Part shown: positions 54,406 to 64,000 of the stretch, one piece after another
Layout: each line of letters opens with the position of its first letter
How positions within the stretch are numbered: the first letter of the stretch is position 1
Source: Prorocentrum cordatum
Taxonomy: Eukaryota; Sar; Dinophyceae; Prorocentrales; Prorocentraceae
DNA: 64,000 nucleotides
Direction of reading: 5' to 3'
Assembly (NCBI GenBank): GCA_963575745.1
Contig: CAUYUJ010000922.1
Location: 1 to 64,000 of the forward strand
Position numbers and translations under genes: made by a program
The notes under the pieces: generated by a model
Databases searched by the model: none
What the model was told of the DNA's origin: nothing
The model's input: only the letters and a program-made list of their open reading frames with translations

Positions 54406-55539
54406 ATGGCGGATGACAAAATAGAAGATAGCAAAATGGGAGGGAATGCGAGCAGTGAGTGGTTGAGAGAGGTTAGGGCGAAAGGGGGGGGCAAAGGTTC
54501 CAGTGCTTCGAGTGGTCTGGCCGCGGCTCCTGATGCTGCTGTCCAGGCGCCTCATCTAGCTACAGCCCAAGTCCCCAAGGCTACGAGTGGTCTGGCCGTA
54601 GCTCCAAGTGCTGCTGTCCAGGCGCCTCAACCAGCTACAATGACGCCCGAGGAAATGTTCAGACAAATTTTGAAGGGCCAGAGCGAAGTAACGGCGACGG
54701 TCAGTGAGTTCATAACATCGGTTGCTGCTGACTTGCATGTCATGGAGGAAAAGATCGATAAAACAACGTCAGATGTCAAAACTTTATCGGAGCAAATGAA
54801 GCAGGCCCAAGCTGACATTCAGAATCTGAAGAATGGAGACGCTCAATCTTGCACAAGCGGTTCGACTAGATATGGATCAGGTGGCACGGGCAGTGGTGCA
54901 GGGCATAATTCGAACTGGGTACCATCATATATTGAATTCAAAGGTTGGATATCACGTGAGGGTTGGAAGACTAGAGAGATAAAACAAAGGGAGGCCATGA
55001 AACAACATGTGCTGACCGACAACATAACAAAATTATTGGGATTGGCATCGCTGGATGCAACACATAATGCTGCTTTTGATCATGCGAGAACTGCGGGGGA
55101 GAATACTGGCAGGTACTGGCCATACACACGCGGGCGGATCTATTTCAAAAAGGGGACGGCAGTGGAGATCATATGGCAGGTTCGGAATTGTTTTGACAGT
55201 GAATACAAAAGGGGAATCACTGATCTACCACCGAATGTGAAGGTTCATGTAGAGTGTGCGCCATGGAGAACACCCCATGTCCAACATATAGGTAAGTTCC
55301 AGAGTTGCTTTGCGGAAGTGAAGAAAACGACGGGGACAATATGCAAGGGGGAGCCAGGGCCGCCAAAATCATATATGTGGTTTACACAAAACCCACAAGC
55401 AGATCCAGACACGAGAGTGTTGATTGCTGAATGGGGTGTGCACAGTGGGTGGGCGCTACACACTAACAATTTGAGGAGGGTGGAGCCTGAGGTGGATCAA
55501 GAGGGGTTACTCACGAAGCTCAGACAAACGAACAATTGA
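54406..55539 (+). CDS. Element F ORF1 (coiled coil plus conserved C-terminal domain)
   Basis: ATG at 54406 lies in a strong initiation context (ACCATGG) and gives 377 aa. The open frame reaches further upstream to 54082 without another ATG. Layout: a Gly/Ser/Ala-rich N-terminus with an internal repeat (ATSGLAVAPSAAVQAPQ and a near copy before it), and a coiled coil of about 60 residues (VMEEKIDKTTSDVKTLSEQM), then a GSGGTGSGAG linker. A folded region follows, starting WVPSYIEFKGW, with VKVHVECAPWRTPHVQHIGK and WGVHSGWALHT matching element A. It ends at TGA 55537-55539. A coiled coil plus C-terminal domain upstream of EEP-RT fits a LINE ORF1 protein that coats element RNA; that role is inferred. 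Confidence 0.75.
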   Translation: MADDKIEDSKMGGNASSEWLREVRAKGGGKGSSASSGLAAAPDAAVQAPHLATAQVPKATSGLAVAPSAAVQAPQPATMTPEEMFRQILKGQSEVTATVSEFITSVAADLHVMEEKIDKTTSDVKTLSEQMKQAQADIQNLKNGDAQSCTSGSTRYGSGGTGSGAGHNSNWVPSYIEFKGWISREGWKTREIKQREAMKQHVLTDNITKLLGLASLDATHNAAFDHARTAGENTGRYWPYTRGRIYFKKGTAVEIIWQVRNCFDSEYKRGITDLPPNVKVHVECAPWRTPHVQHIGKFQSCFAEVKKTTGTICKGEPGPPKSYMWFTQNPQADPDTRVLIAEWGVHSGWALHTNNLRRVEPEVDQEGLLTKLRQTNN

Positions 55540-55578
55540 CGGTGCCAACCTGCCACTCAGCTCGCGGTGGCAACTTGG
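55537..55578 (+). promoter_or_regulatory. Candidate UGA readthrough signal, element F
   Basis: TGA CGG TGC, identical in nine bases to element A. Downstream, CCAA 55545-55548 pairs TTGG 55575-55578 and TGCCAC 55551-55556 pairs GTGGCA 55567-55572, with a 10-nt apical loop. The endonuclease starts (VATWNVN) in the same frame before any ATG. Confidence 0.6.
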
Positions 55579-56749
55579 AATGTCAACATGAGGAATAGCG
55601 AGCTTTTGCCAGCAATGCTGGAGTTTTGTCATTATGATGTTATGCTTGCAGGAGTGCCAGTACATGTCATCGGAAGCATTTGAAGCATGTGGGTGGCAGG
55701 TGCGTTTCAGTGTGTGCCGACGGGCTGCCGTGGCCTTCAGGGGCCCATGGGCGGCGACTATGTCGGACAGTAAGTGTGGAGAGAGGTTTGCAGTTGTACA
55801 ATTTGCATCTGTGGTCGTGTCCTCAGTGTACCTACCCACAGTGCAGCGGGGAGATGATAGGCTCGATGAATATTGTGACGTTCTAGCTAAGCTGTGTGCA
55901 TGCATGCAACTATGTAGCGAGCAATACCAGGGGTCAAAAGTATTGCAGTTTGTGGGGACAGATGCGCAGACGGAGCTGGAACCAAATCTCTTGGGGTTCA
56001 CGGGAGAGGGATTGGAGGAGGTGTGGATGAGGTCGGAGGCGAAGCATCATGAGGAGAGGAGGGACATGCTCGTGCGTTTTCTGAATCACTGGGGTCTTTG
56101 TGCAGCCAACACCTACGGCGTGCGACAAGTGACGCACAGGCCGTGGAGTACCAGCAGTTACTCCAGGGTGTTGGACTATGTATTTGTGCCGACACAATTT
56201 GCAGGTACCGAGGTGGCTCGGACCAACTGTTCATTTGAATGCATGGTGGAATTTGTTGATCTTACACTGGATCGAGCGTCACGTTACAGTGATCATGCGA
56301 AGGTAGGGGTGAGGATAAAACATGCGTCGGTGCGCAAGCCTTTCGTGCGACCCAGGCCCCCGAGCCTCATCAATTGGGCCCCGGAGGATTATGAGTCAGC
56401 GAATGTGTTCAGTACACTGGCCGACGTGCAGGTGCAGCAACATATGAACCAACAGGGTGACATAAATATACAAACAGTGGGAGAGATGCTTGTGAGTGCT
56501 GCGACGATGTGTAGGCATACAAAGGGCAGGGCGGATACTAAACCAGTCAAAAAACCTGACCAACTGGTGGACGTTGAAGCGGAGTTAAGGAGGGGTGTCT
56601 TCGGTGAGCGTAGGAAACAATTATTGAGACGTCAAAAAACACTCCGAAGAAAGTTCAGGCGGGAACAGCTCCTCAAGGACTCCAATGGCCTCAAACATGG
56701 ACCCCGTAGGTGTATCAAGGAATTGGTGTGTGACGGGATACTGACATAA
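55540..56749 (+). pseudogene. Element F ORF2 part 1: AP-type endonuclease, broken
   Basis: The first segment (LAVATWNVNMRNSELLPAML) is in frame with ORF1. Near 55640 the reading must shift to LCLQECQYMSSEAFEACGW, consistent with loss of two bases from ATGTGC. The second segment (frame of 55634-56749) has VAFRGPW, VVVSSVYLP, QFVGTDAQTELEP (in place of GDFN), RVLDYVFVPTQF and RYSDHAKVGVRI (SDH). It ends at TAA 56747-56749, after which the same frame continues as NKQRWVEELN, so the stop is a lesion inside ORF2. The clear WN block supports the endonuclease call. Confidence 0.82.
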
Positions 56750-59270
56750 AATAAACAAAGATGGGTGGAGGAGCTCAACAAACACGTCCAACGGTCATAT
56801 ACATGTGATGGGGAGGGAGGAGCTGCAAAGAGAGAGTTGCATCGACTACGGACACTGGGAGGCAGAGGGCAGTACTACGAACAGGGTCATATCTATGGGT
56901 GTGTTGCTGGGGGCTCGAGCCCGATTGAAGGGCGGGACCGCAGCGGGCTGTGATGGCCTGGTGGCGGAGATTCTCAAAGCAATACCTTGGAATGCATTGA
57001 GATTGATACGACACTCATTTCAAGAAATTCATGATCAGAAAACGCCGTCACCAGATTCCTGGAGAAAGTTGTGCGTGCAGTTGATGCCCAAAATGAGCAT
57101 GATCCAAACATTTGGGGGGACTCGTGCAATATCGCTGTTAAGTGTTATGAGCAAGTGGTACATGGCGTGCCTTCTTATTCTTGTGGAGGAACATGGGCAT
57201 ATAAAAAAAACTGGCGACATATGGATTTCAGAAGAGTCACAAAGTTCATCATATGACGGCCCCTTTAGTGCATATGACACGTCATGCCACTCTCTGGGGA
57301 AAAGGCGAGTCTGTACATATGGGGATAATGGATATACAGAAAGCGTTTGATCATGTCACTGTCTCGATGGTGATCCGCGCGATGGAACATCTGAGATATC
57401 CAACAGGTTTGATTATTGCAATTGTGGAGCCTATGATTGGAAACGCAGCAGTTTTTGATTTCCAGGATGTGTGCAGTGAAGAGATCCTGTATAACAAGTC
57501 GGTGCGAACTGGAGGGAAAGAAGGTCCAGTACTTTTCAATATTGTGTTGGAGGCAATTTGGGCTTCTATTGCTGAACCATGGGAAGCATGTCATTATGGA
57601 GTACGATTGGAAGGCGAGGGGGCACAACAGGCGCTGGTCAACCATTCCATATGGGCTGACAACGTGGTGCTGTTGGCAGCCTCGGCGATTCAGCTGAGGA
57701 ATAAGGTGAGTATGTTGACCGTGGCCCTCAGACGGGCTGGTATGGACTGGAAAATTGAGAGTCTGGAGTATCTGGTTTTTGGGCTGAGACAGAACCAGGG
57801 GCCACAATCATTAGTATGTGAACTGGGACATGATATTTGTGCGCGGGCTGGAGACCCCAGCCTACCCTATCAATTGCGTGAGGCGGTGGTTCTGCCGAGA
57901 AAAAGTGAGCGTGACATACTGGGAGTTAAATTTGTGACGAACCCGAGGGATTTCCGTGCAGTGCGGCACCGTATTGATGCAGGCAGGCGGTGTTTCTATG
58001 CTGATATTAAACTCTATCGATCACGCGCGGTGAGCATGAGGGAAAAATTCAGACGGTACCAGAGCAGAGTTCAACAGATTATATGCCATGGATGTGTGGG
58101 GTGGAGCTGTAATGAACATGTGCTTAACATATTGAGAAGCTTTGAACGAAGATGTCTAAACACAATGCGAGGATTACGCAGAAAAGATACGGAAACGTGG
58201 GAGGAGTTCAGGGATCGCAGTACCAATAGATCCAGGGAGATGTTCAAAGAGGGGGGGTTCAAAACGTTGGTGGAGAAAGTTGTGAGATATAACTTTGAAT
58301 TTGCCGTGGAGGTATCCCAATATAAGTGCCACATGCCGTCCACTGTGTATAGCAAATCGTGGCAGCAGACGCTGCGCTCCATGTTGCACGCGTCGGGGGA
58401 GTGGACGGTACAGAGGGATGAAATGCTGGCGGCAGTAAGTCGGACGATGTCGAGGGAGGGGACGAGACGGCTCAGAGGCAGACCACGAATCGTGGCGAGC
58501 AGCTGGCATGCACCCTTTGAAAAATGGAGGTCTCTTCTATGGCACGACACGTGCGTTGTACCGACGGATTGGGAGGAGTTTGTGGAACGCATATCACAGA
58601 TACCCAAGGTGCAGGATATGTTTGTGAGGAGGAGTAAGGAGAGGAGGATGGGAGGGTTTGCGAAGACACCGACAGATGACGAGTTGGCCCGACGTCTTGC
58701 AGTTATAGATGAACAAACTACGATATGGGATCCTGGGATGGAAGGGATTGCTGTTGACATGTGCGGTGACAGTAGGACGGTCGTACAATGGCTGAGGGGA
58801 GTCTGGGCTTGTGACAACAGTGGGTATGCCAAACGGATCGCCAGGATACAAAATATCATGTATGACGTGAGTGAACAACACAACATACGATGCCCGACGT
58901 ACGGAAGGGGTTTCTGGAAACATATCTATAGGGAAGCCAATGCCTATGCTGATGAGCTTACACACCATGCGAGAGAAGGAAACTGTTACAGAATTTACAA
59001 GCACGACTACATCAAACAGAATAGGACAAACATCAAGTACATCAGAGGATGCTGGGATGGTGGAGTGAGCAGTGAGGGTGCCGCAGGAGGTCACTGGATT
59101 GAAGTTGCTCCAGAGAATGGCCCGTGGACACTCGTGAGCTCAGAAGCCTACATTTTGATGTAGGAGCCACCGTGACGGAGGCAGAATTATCTGCTGCCGA
59201 GCGCCTGTGCACAGGTGTGGAGCACATCGTTCAAGAAATTTCCTCTGCAAAGCGGAGGAGGCGGATTTAA
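56750..59270 (+). pseudogene. Element F ORF2 part 2: WADN reverse transcriptase and permuted RNase H, broken
   Basis: Frame changes occur near 56865 and at an A8 run (57203-57210). From there GFQKSHKVHHMTAPLVHM is open to 59163, and a last one-base shift near 59150 leads to DVGATVTEAELSAAERL, ending at TAA 59268-59270. RT motifs: CDGLVAEILKAI, VQLMPK, GIMDIQKAFDHV (motif A, about 57325), RTGGKEGPVLFNIV (motif B), SIWADNVVLLA (motif C, 57652-57663) and DILGVKF. RNase H motifs: DMCGDSRTVVQW (about 58760), NAYADELTHHA (about 58938), GCWDGGVSSEG (about 59047) and TVTEAELSAAE (about 59172), permuted as in A, B and D. A basic end (KRRRRI) precedes the stop. Confidence 0.86.
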
Positions 59271-59327
59271 CTGGCTCTAGCCCTTAGGCTTGGGCGCACG
59301 CGCCCTGTGTAGCCTGACCAAACACCA
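59271..59327 (+). other. Element F 3' UTR
   Basis: About 57 bp with a GGGCGC-AC-GCGCCC stem-loop (about 59292-59305) and terminal CCAAACACCAA, then the target duplication. Confidence 0.65.
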
Positions 59328-60234
59328 AACTCGAGCTTTAGGCTAGCTACAGAGCTGCTAAGCACAGCTAATCGATTCAGAATGATCAGGCGCGTTCGCC
59401 TGTTGAATCTAGAGGTCTGAACTCGGTCTGCTAGCCGTGCTAGGTCCGCAAACCTATTCGTATTATTCGAGTCATCTTGACAGACGCTCTCGGTTTTCTG
59501 TACTTAACTCGAGCTATATAACAGCTACAGAGCTGATACTTACAGAAAACGATTGAGAATCATCAGTCGCATTTGTCTGTTGAATCCAGAGCTCTGAACT
59601 CTGTCTGCTGCCCGATCTAGAACCGCAAAACTATTCGTATTGTTCGAGTCACCTTGAGAAGTGCTTTCGGTTTTCTGCACTCAACTCGGGCTGGGGGGGG
59701 GGGCTACAGTGCTGGTGGTCACAGGAATCGATTTGAAGACATCAGGCGCGTCCGCCTGTCGAATCCAGAGCTCGGAACTTGGTCTTCTGCCCGAACTAGG
59801 TCCGCGAAACTATTGTATTGTTCGAGTCATCCTGAGAGGTCTTGTCGGTTTTCTGCACTTACCTCGGGCTGTAGGGGGGCTGCAGGGCTGGTAATCACAG
59901 GAGTCGATTCGCAGACATCAGACGCATCCGCCTGTCGCATTCAGAGGTCTGAACTCGGTTTGATACTCGAGCTGGGTTGTCAAACTATTCGTTTTGTTAA
60001 AGTCATCTTGAGAGGTGCTGTCGATTGACGCACGTAACTCGGACTGTAGGAGAGCTACAGAGCTCGAAAAGAAGACAATCCAGAAGCATCGGGGGCGTTC
60101 GGCTGTTGCATCGAGAGGTCTGAAATCGCTTGGGCTGAGAAACTGTTCGTTCTCTTCATTTTTTCTACATTGTATATTGTCAGGAAGCTCTACGAGTCCC
60201 CCGGCGGCAAGGAAGGTTGACGGTTTACCGCCGG
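59328..60234 (+). repeat. Rest of the family I unit right of element F, with hairpin (60201-60234)
   Basis: The first monomer resumes at the target duplication. About five monomers and a tail follow. The left arm is CCGGCGGCAA (one change) and the right arm TTACCGCCGG. Confidence 0.87.
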
Positions 60235-61430
60235 CGCCCAGTTGATGAGGTAGAGGAATTCCGGCGCGGGGTGGAGCTAGCTGTCGACCCGACGTTAAGA
60301 GACAATCTGGTGACCTCGGGTCGGTTTTTCTAAGATTTGAAAGATATTTGACAATTCATTTTGAGAAACTAGATTTTTCGCAGCTGCAGTGGGTTATGCC
60401 GCGTCTGCCAGTGAAATTATCAGGTCCGTAGGTGCAGTATTCCTTTCAAAACACTTGGAGGAACTGACGTTGGATAAAAACAGAAAAACGTAATTTTTCG
60501 AGTTTTTTGTTTCTCGCTCCAGAAGTTTTCTTCATGTGTTCCGACGATCGCCGTGCACGAAATGAGCTCTACGAGGCTCCCGGTGGCAGTCTGGTTGACG
60601 GTTTACTACCGGTTCCAAGTCTTAAACCCTTTAGCTCTCAGCGAGCTCTCCGGAAACAGCTTACCGCCGGTTCTCAGTTCCGGTTTGTGTCCTCCTTGCT
60701 CTTCCCGTGTCCCTTTGCCATCCTAGTATCTTGTAGTGCTCTTCGTCATCGATGAGCTAGAGGAATTCCGGCGCGAGGTGAAGCTAGTGGCCCACCCGGC
60801 CGGGGCGAACAAAGTGACAACTTTTGGGTGATTTTGCGAATATTTGAAGATATTTGACTATCTATTGTAATAAAGCAGTTTTTGCGCACCTCTGGGCGAC
60901 TATGAGCGTCTCTGCGTCTCGATATGAGCTCCCTAGGTGCAGTTTTACTGTGAAAACGCTTGGGGGAACATCTTTATGTCGACATGAAAAAAATATGTTT
61001 TCTGTTTTTTCGAGAAATGCTTCCAGAAGCTTTCCCTTCACTCTTACGCGTGCAAGAGTTTGCCGGCGGTGACCAGGTTGACGTTCACTGCCGACGCACA
61101 TTTTGGACGTGCCAAGATGCGGCGCGGGTGGAGCTAGTTCGCCGACCGACCAAAAGAGACAATATGGTGACTTCGGGTCGGTTTTGCTGAGACATGGAAG
61201 ATATTTGACTATTCATTTTCAGAAACCAGTTTTTTCGCATTTGTAGTGGGTTATGCCGCGTCTGCTAGTGAAATTCTTGGTCCGTAGGTACAGTATTATG
61301 AAAACTTGGAGAAGCGAGCGTTGGATAAAAATAGAAAAATGTTTTTTTTTTTTCGAGTTCTTCGTTTCTCGCTCCAGAAGCTTATCTCATGTGTTCCGAG
61401 CATCGTTGTGCAAGAAAAGAGCTGTACGAA
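60235..61430 (+). repeat. Three family II repeats in tandem
   Basis: Copy 1 is 60235-about 60616 (decayed hairpin CCGGTGGCAG ... TTTACTACCGG). Copy 2, about 60617-61095, begins with a hairpin scrap and restarts at 60727 (ATCTTGTAGTGCTCTTCG); its hairpin is CCGGCGGTGA ... TTCACTGCCG. Copy 3, about 61096-61430, ends GAGCTGTACGA, where element H starts. Lys/Phe-rich chance frames only. Confidence 0.72.
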
Positions 61431-61842
61431 ATTGGCGAGCAGCTCTCTTATTTACATACGATGCTCGTGCACCGTATTGCACGAAGCTATGTTCATGCCT
61501 CTCTTATTGTATATGCGAGTACAACAAAAACTAGACGGCCTCCGTGGATTCTTCGACGGAGGGCGCTCTGTGGAGGGATGTGCCTCCATTGACGGCTCTG
61601 TATGGCCGTGGAACACGTTTTGGGTAGCCTCTTTCTTCTCTAACCTGTTCCTACACCTTTGCAATTTCACATGTCGTGCTGCATCCTTTTCCTTGTTCCT
61701 GCATACTATTCCGATGCCTATGCCTCAGTGGCTCGGCAGTGTGATGATAAGAGATGCCTTCTCTAGCTACCCTGTGCTCCGTTTGGGAGTCTTAGGGCTC
61801 ATCTGTCACAGCTGTCCGCGCCCTGACTCAAACTCAAAAAAA
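61431..61842 (+). mobile_element. Element H: 5'-truncated retroelement tail in a family II hairpin
   Basis: The hairpin left arm is missing at the 5' junction. The 3' end is AACTCAAAAAAA followed by CCAGATTGACGGTCC, a decayed form of CCAGGTTGACGGTTT. It contains LRGFFDGGRSVEGCAS (about 61530), the DGG segment of the permuted RNase H, but no recognisable Glu-helix motif in frame. Decayed. Confidence 0.65.
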
Positions 61843-62805
61843 CCAGATTGACGGTCCGTCGGTTCCCAGTTCCGGTTTGTGTCCCGCTTACTCTCCGGTG
61901 CTCTCGGTTTTCTGTACTTAACTCGGGCTCTCGGGCAGATACAGGGCTGTTAATCACAGAAACCGATTCGGGAACATCAGGCGCGTTCTCCTGTCGCATG
62001 CAGAGGTCTGAACTCGGTCTGCTACTCGAGCTGGCTTTGCAGAACTATTCGTATTCCTCGAGTCATCTCGACAGGGACTGTACTTAACTCGAGCTATAGG
62101 GCTGCTACAGAGTTGATGCGCACAGAAAACGATGCAGATCAGGCGCGTTGGTCTGTTATTCAGAGGTCTGAACTCGGTCTGGTACTAGGTCAGCGTAACT
62201 ACTCGTATCGTTCGAGTCATCTTGAGAGGTGCTGCTTGTTTTCGCGCGTAACTCGGGCTGTAGGACAGCTCCAGAGCAGAAGCTGATTCGAAATCATCAT
62301 GCGCGTTCGTCTGGGTCCGAACTGGGTTTGCTCGTATTCTTCGAGTCATCTTGACAGATGTTGTCCATTTCCTGTATGAACTCGGGCTGTAGGAGAGCTA
62401 CAGAGCTGGTACGTACAGAAACCGATCGAGAATCAGGAGCGTTCGTCTGTTGCGTCGAGAGTTCTGAACTCGGTCAGCTACCCGAGCTAGGGTCACAAAA
62501 TCATTCGTATTCGATGATATTTTCTTCCAAATGATAGTGAATTGCCTAGCTGAACTCGAGCGGCCGAAAAATTAGAAGGAAATCATGAGGCGTGAAGTTC
62601 TCCCTAATGGTATTTTCTGCACGCTGCAGATGAGATAGAAGTGCTGAGCACAGCAATTGGATGACACTAGACGCCTGAGTTCAGTCTGCTAGCAGTCCGG
62701 GCTGAAAATCTATTCTGCTATTTCTTTAGACATAATGCATAGTCAGGAAGCTCTACGAGTCCCCCGGCGGTAAGAAAGGTTGACGGTTTACCGCCGGCGC
62801 CCAGT
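61843..62805 (+). repeat. Divergent family I monomers with intact hairpin (62764-62797)
   Basis: Monomers are shortened and irregular (spacing about 130-170 bp). The last segment (62510-62740) is strongly diverged, yet the tail and hairpin are perfect. Confidence 0.8.
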
Positions 62806-63049
62806 TCGTTTTGCAATTTCGAATCTTTATTCTATGCAGTGAATCATGGCGCTTTCGATGATGCAATCCTCAGGGCCCTAGCTGCATTATTTCGATCCAA
62901 AGACTAGGGGGAACCAACATTGTGTACGACCGAAAACAACATTCATTATTTTTCAAGCTGGTATTGAGAAGCGTTCTTTCTGCTGTTATCTCGGAACCGA
63001 CTTGGTCTATTCAGAGCTCTACGAGGGTGCCGGCGGTAACCTGGTTGAC
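62806..63049 (+). repeat. Divergent family II repeat, hairpin occupied (left half)
   Basis: AT-rich body, then GAGCTCTACGAGG and left arm CCGGCGGTAA (about 63030-63039), CTGGTTGA, and the start of element I. Confidence 0.78.
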
Positions 63050-64000
63050 TGCTGGCTGGCTGCGGATTCCGTGTTTGATGTTGGATTGCAGACTCGGTAT
63101 AATCATTTGGAGGTGGAGCAAGCTGCCGTTACGACACCCTCGGAGCATCTTTCTTGCAGTTTGATGCGGGAGGAGGTTGGTCAGGGATTCGGAGGCGATC
63201 AGTTCTCTCAGATGATGGTGGTTTGCCCGCGGGTCTCTTCGGTAGATATTGGAGTGCAGGCTTCTTCTAGTACGGATGTTGCGGACTTTCATTGTGAAGT
63301 CGGCTGTCAGACAGAGAGTGTCGTTGGGATGGAGGGAGGAGCTTCAGGAGTTCTTCTTGGGAAAGTGACTCTGGCGGCGGAGGAGGAGCTGGAGGCACCC
63401 TCGAGTGAGGAGTCTTCTCCGAACGTGCAGTCTGATTCTGATAGCCGCGCCTTGTCAGGAGCGTCCCAGGGGTGTCTGAATCGTCCCGTCACGCTCAATG
63501 AGGTATCGAATCCTGTACGAGGTCACCGCAAAGGCAGAGGCAAAGGCCAACGATATCATCGCAGCGCCAAGCCGGCCAAGAGCTCTAAAGGCGCCAACAT
63601 ACGAGGACAAGAGTATGCAGCTTTCGGTTTTGCGACAGAAGAGGAGTGGGATGAAGCTATTCGTGGCCACTGGTATGCAACTTTCGGTGTAGAACAGCGA
63701 AGGCAGGATGACATGAAGTGCTTACTACTTCAGACGATGCATAAGATGGATGACAATACTGAGAGGATCCAGGACGCCATAGTAGTTCAGGGTAGTAAAA
63801 TCGATAATGTTCAGACCCAGGTACAGAAGCAGGGTGTCGCAATTTCCAGCTTGGACACAAGGTACAGAAGCTTGGAGGCTAGACAAAATCAACTTGAGGC
63901 CTTCGTCCAGAGACTTCAGGGACTGTCGCGAGCAGGTTCTGTGGCGAGTGCTGCGTCTACGAGGCCTGTGTTTACGAGGCCTGCTAATGCTATACATTAT
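63050..64000 (+). mobile_element. Element I: 5'-truncated E/C-type element, cut by the window end
   Basis: The insertion is after CCTGGTTGA in a family II hairpin loop. Sequence to about 63603 matches element E ORF1, and 63711 onward matches element C ORF1, linking the two families. The 3' end is not in the window. Confidence 0.82.
63050..64000 (+). CDS. Element I ORF1 (E-like N part, C-like coiled coil), partial
   Basis: The frame is open through the right edge (CWLAADSVFDVGLQTRYN...). The first part matches element E residues ADSVFDVGLQ to KSSKGANIRG. A short unique linker (QEYAAFGFATEEEWDEAIRG) follows, then CLLLQTMHKMDDNTERIQDA and the coiled coil of element C, with an additional heptad segment (KQGVAISSLDTRYRSLEA) absent from C and only one copy of the TMHKMDDNTERI unit. 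It suggests that the intact family ORF1 has both parts, and that E and C are deletion derivatives. Start and stop both lie outside the copy. Confidence 0.75.

Larger units (their letters stand above)
53833..59327 (+). mobile_element. Element F: near full-length WADN-clade LINE in a satellite monomer
   Basis: A 15-bp target duplication AACTCGAGCTTTAGG is at 53818-53832 and 59328-59342. The 5' end has three 15-bp repeats GTTCGAGACGTCAGG. Order: ORF1 (54406-55539), UGA, endonuclease, RT, permuted RNase H, short 3' UTR with GGGCGCACGCGCCC, terminal CCAAACACCAA. Several frameshifts and one stop show it is inactive. It lies in monomer sequence, not in a hairpin loop. Confidence 0.9.

Overview
This is a repeat-dominated eukaryotic nuclear window with no convincing host gene. 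Everything that looks coding belongs to non-LTR retrotransposons. The rest is a satellite-like repeat system, two or three dispersed hairpin-bearing repeat families, a 90-bp minisatellite and simple repeats. A dinoflagellate or close relative is the best guess. The reasons are the WADN-type reverse transcriptases (which I recall, without a search, from dinoflagellate gene models), the style of the endonuclease-RT ORFs, and fragments matching the 3' end of the dinoflagellate spliced leader (TGGCTCAAG three times at the head of one element; a 13-nt match elsewhere). The organism call is inference.

Background layer. Most of the window consists of 'family I' units: a head module of roughly 150-230 bp, about 5-6 tandem monomers of about 177 bp, and a tail ending in a perfect 10-bp-stem hairpin (arms CCGGCGGTAA / TTACCGCCGG, 14-nt loop containing AAGGTTGACGG), then CGCCCAGT. 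More than 20 such units or fragments run on the + strand from 0.5 to 62.8 kb, with one inverted block at about 51.26-52.92 kb. 'Family II' repeats (about 350-400 bp, start ACCTCGTAGAGCTC, end in a related hairpin whose stem carries compensatory changes) and a GC-rich 'family III' are interspersed and nested.

Mobile layer. One retroelement clade is represented by ten insertions of very different length: 15593-15811, 15822-20547, 23551-26750, 28263-28880, 34231-36542, 40709-42574, 45656-47920, 51204-51226 (only 23 nt), about 61431-61842 and 63050 to the end. All lie in the loop of the family I/II hairpin, and target duplications of about 6-14 bp can be read where both sides survive. A related near full-length element (53833-59327) instead sits in the monomer sequence, with a 15-bp duplication. 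Its architecture is coiled-coil ORF1, an in-frame UGA, AP-type endonuclease, RT with WADN in place of YADD, and an RNase H-like domain whose four acidic motifs appear in circularly permuted order. A different LINE (2549-7410; canonical YADD, no RNase H, poly(A) tail) is also inserted in a monomer.

Other blocks. There is a TG-rich microsatellite at the left edge, a 227-bp poly(A) tract splitting a repeat at 11983-12209, and an 80-bp poly(T) tract at 27534-27613. A roughly 2-kb insert at 21424-23440 carries the 90-bp minisatellite. The most notable results are the permuted RNase H, the UGA-CGGUGC plus stem-loop junction shared by two divergent elements, and recurrent targeting of a hairpin loop.
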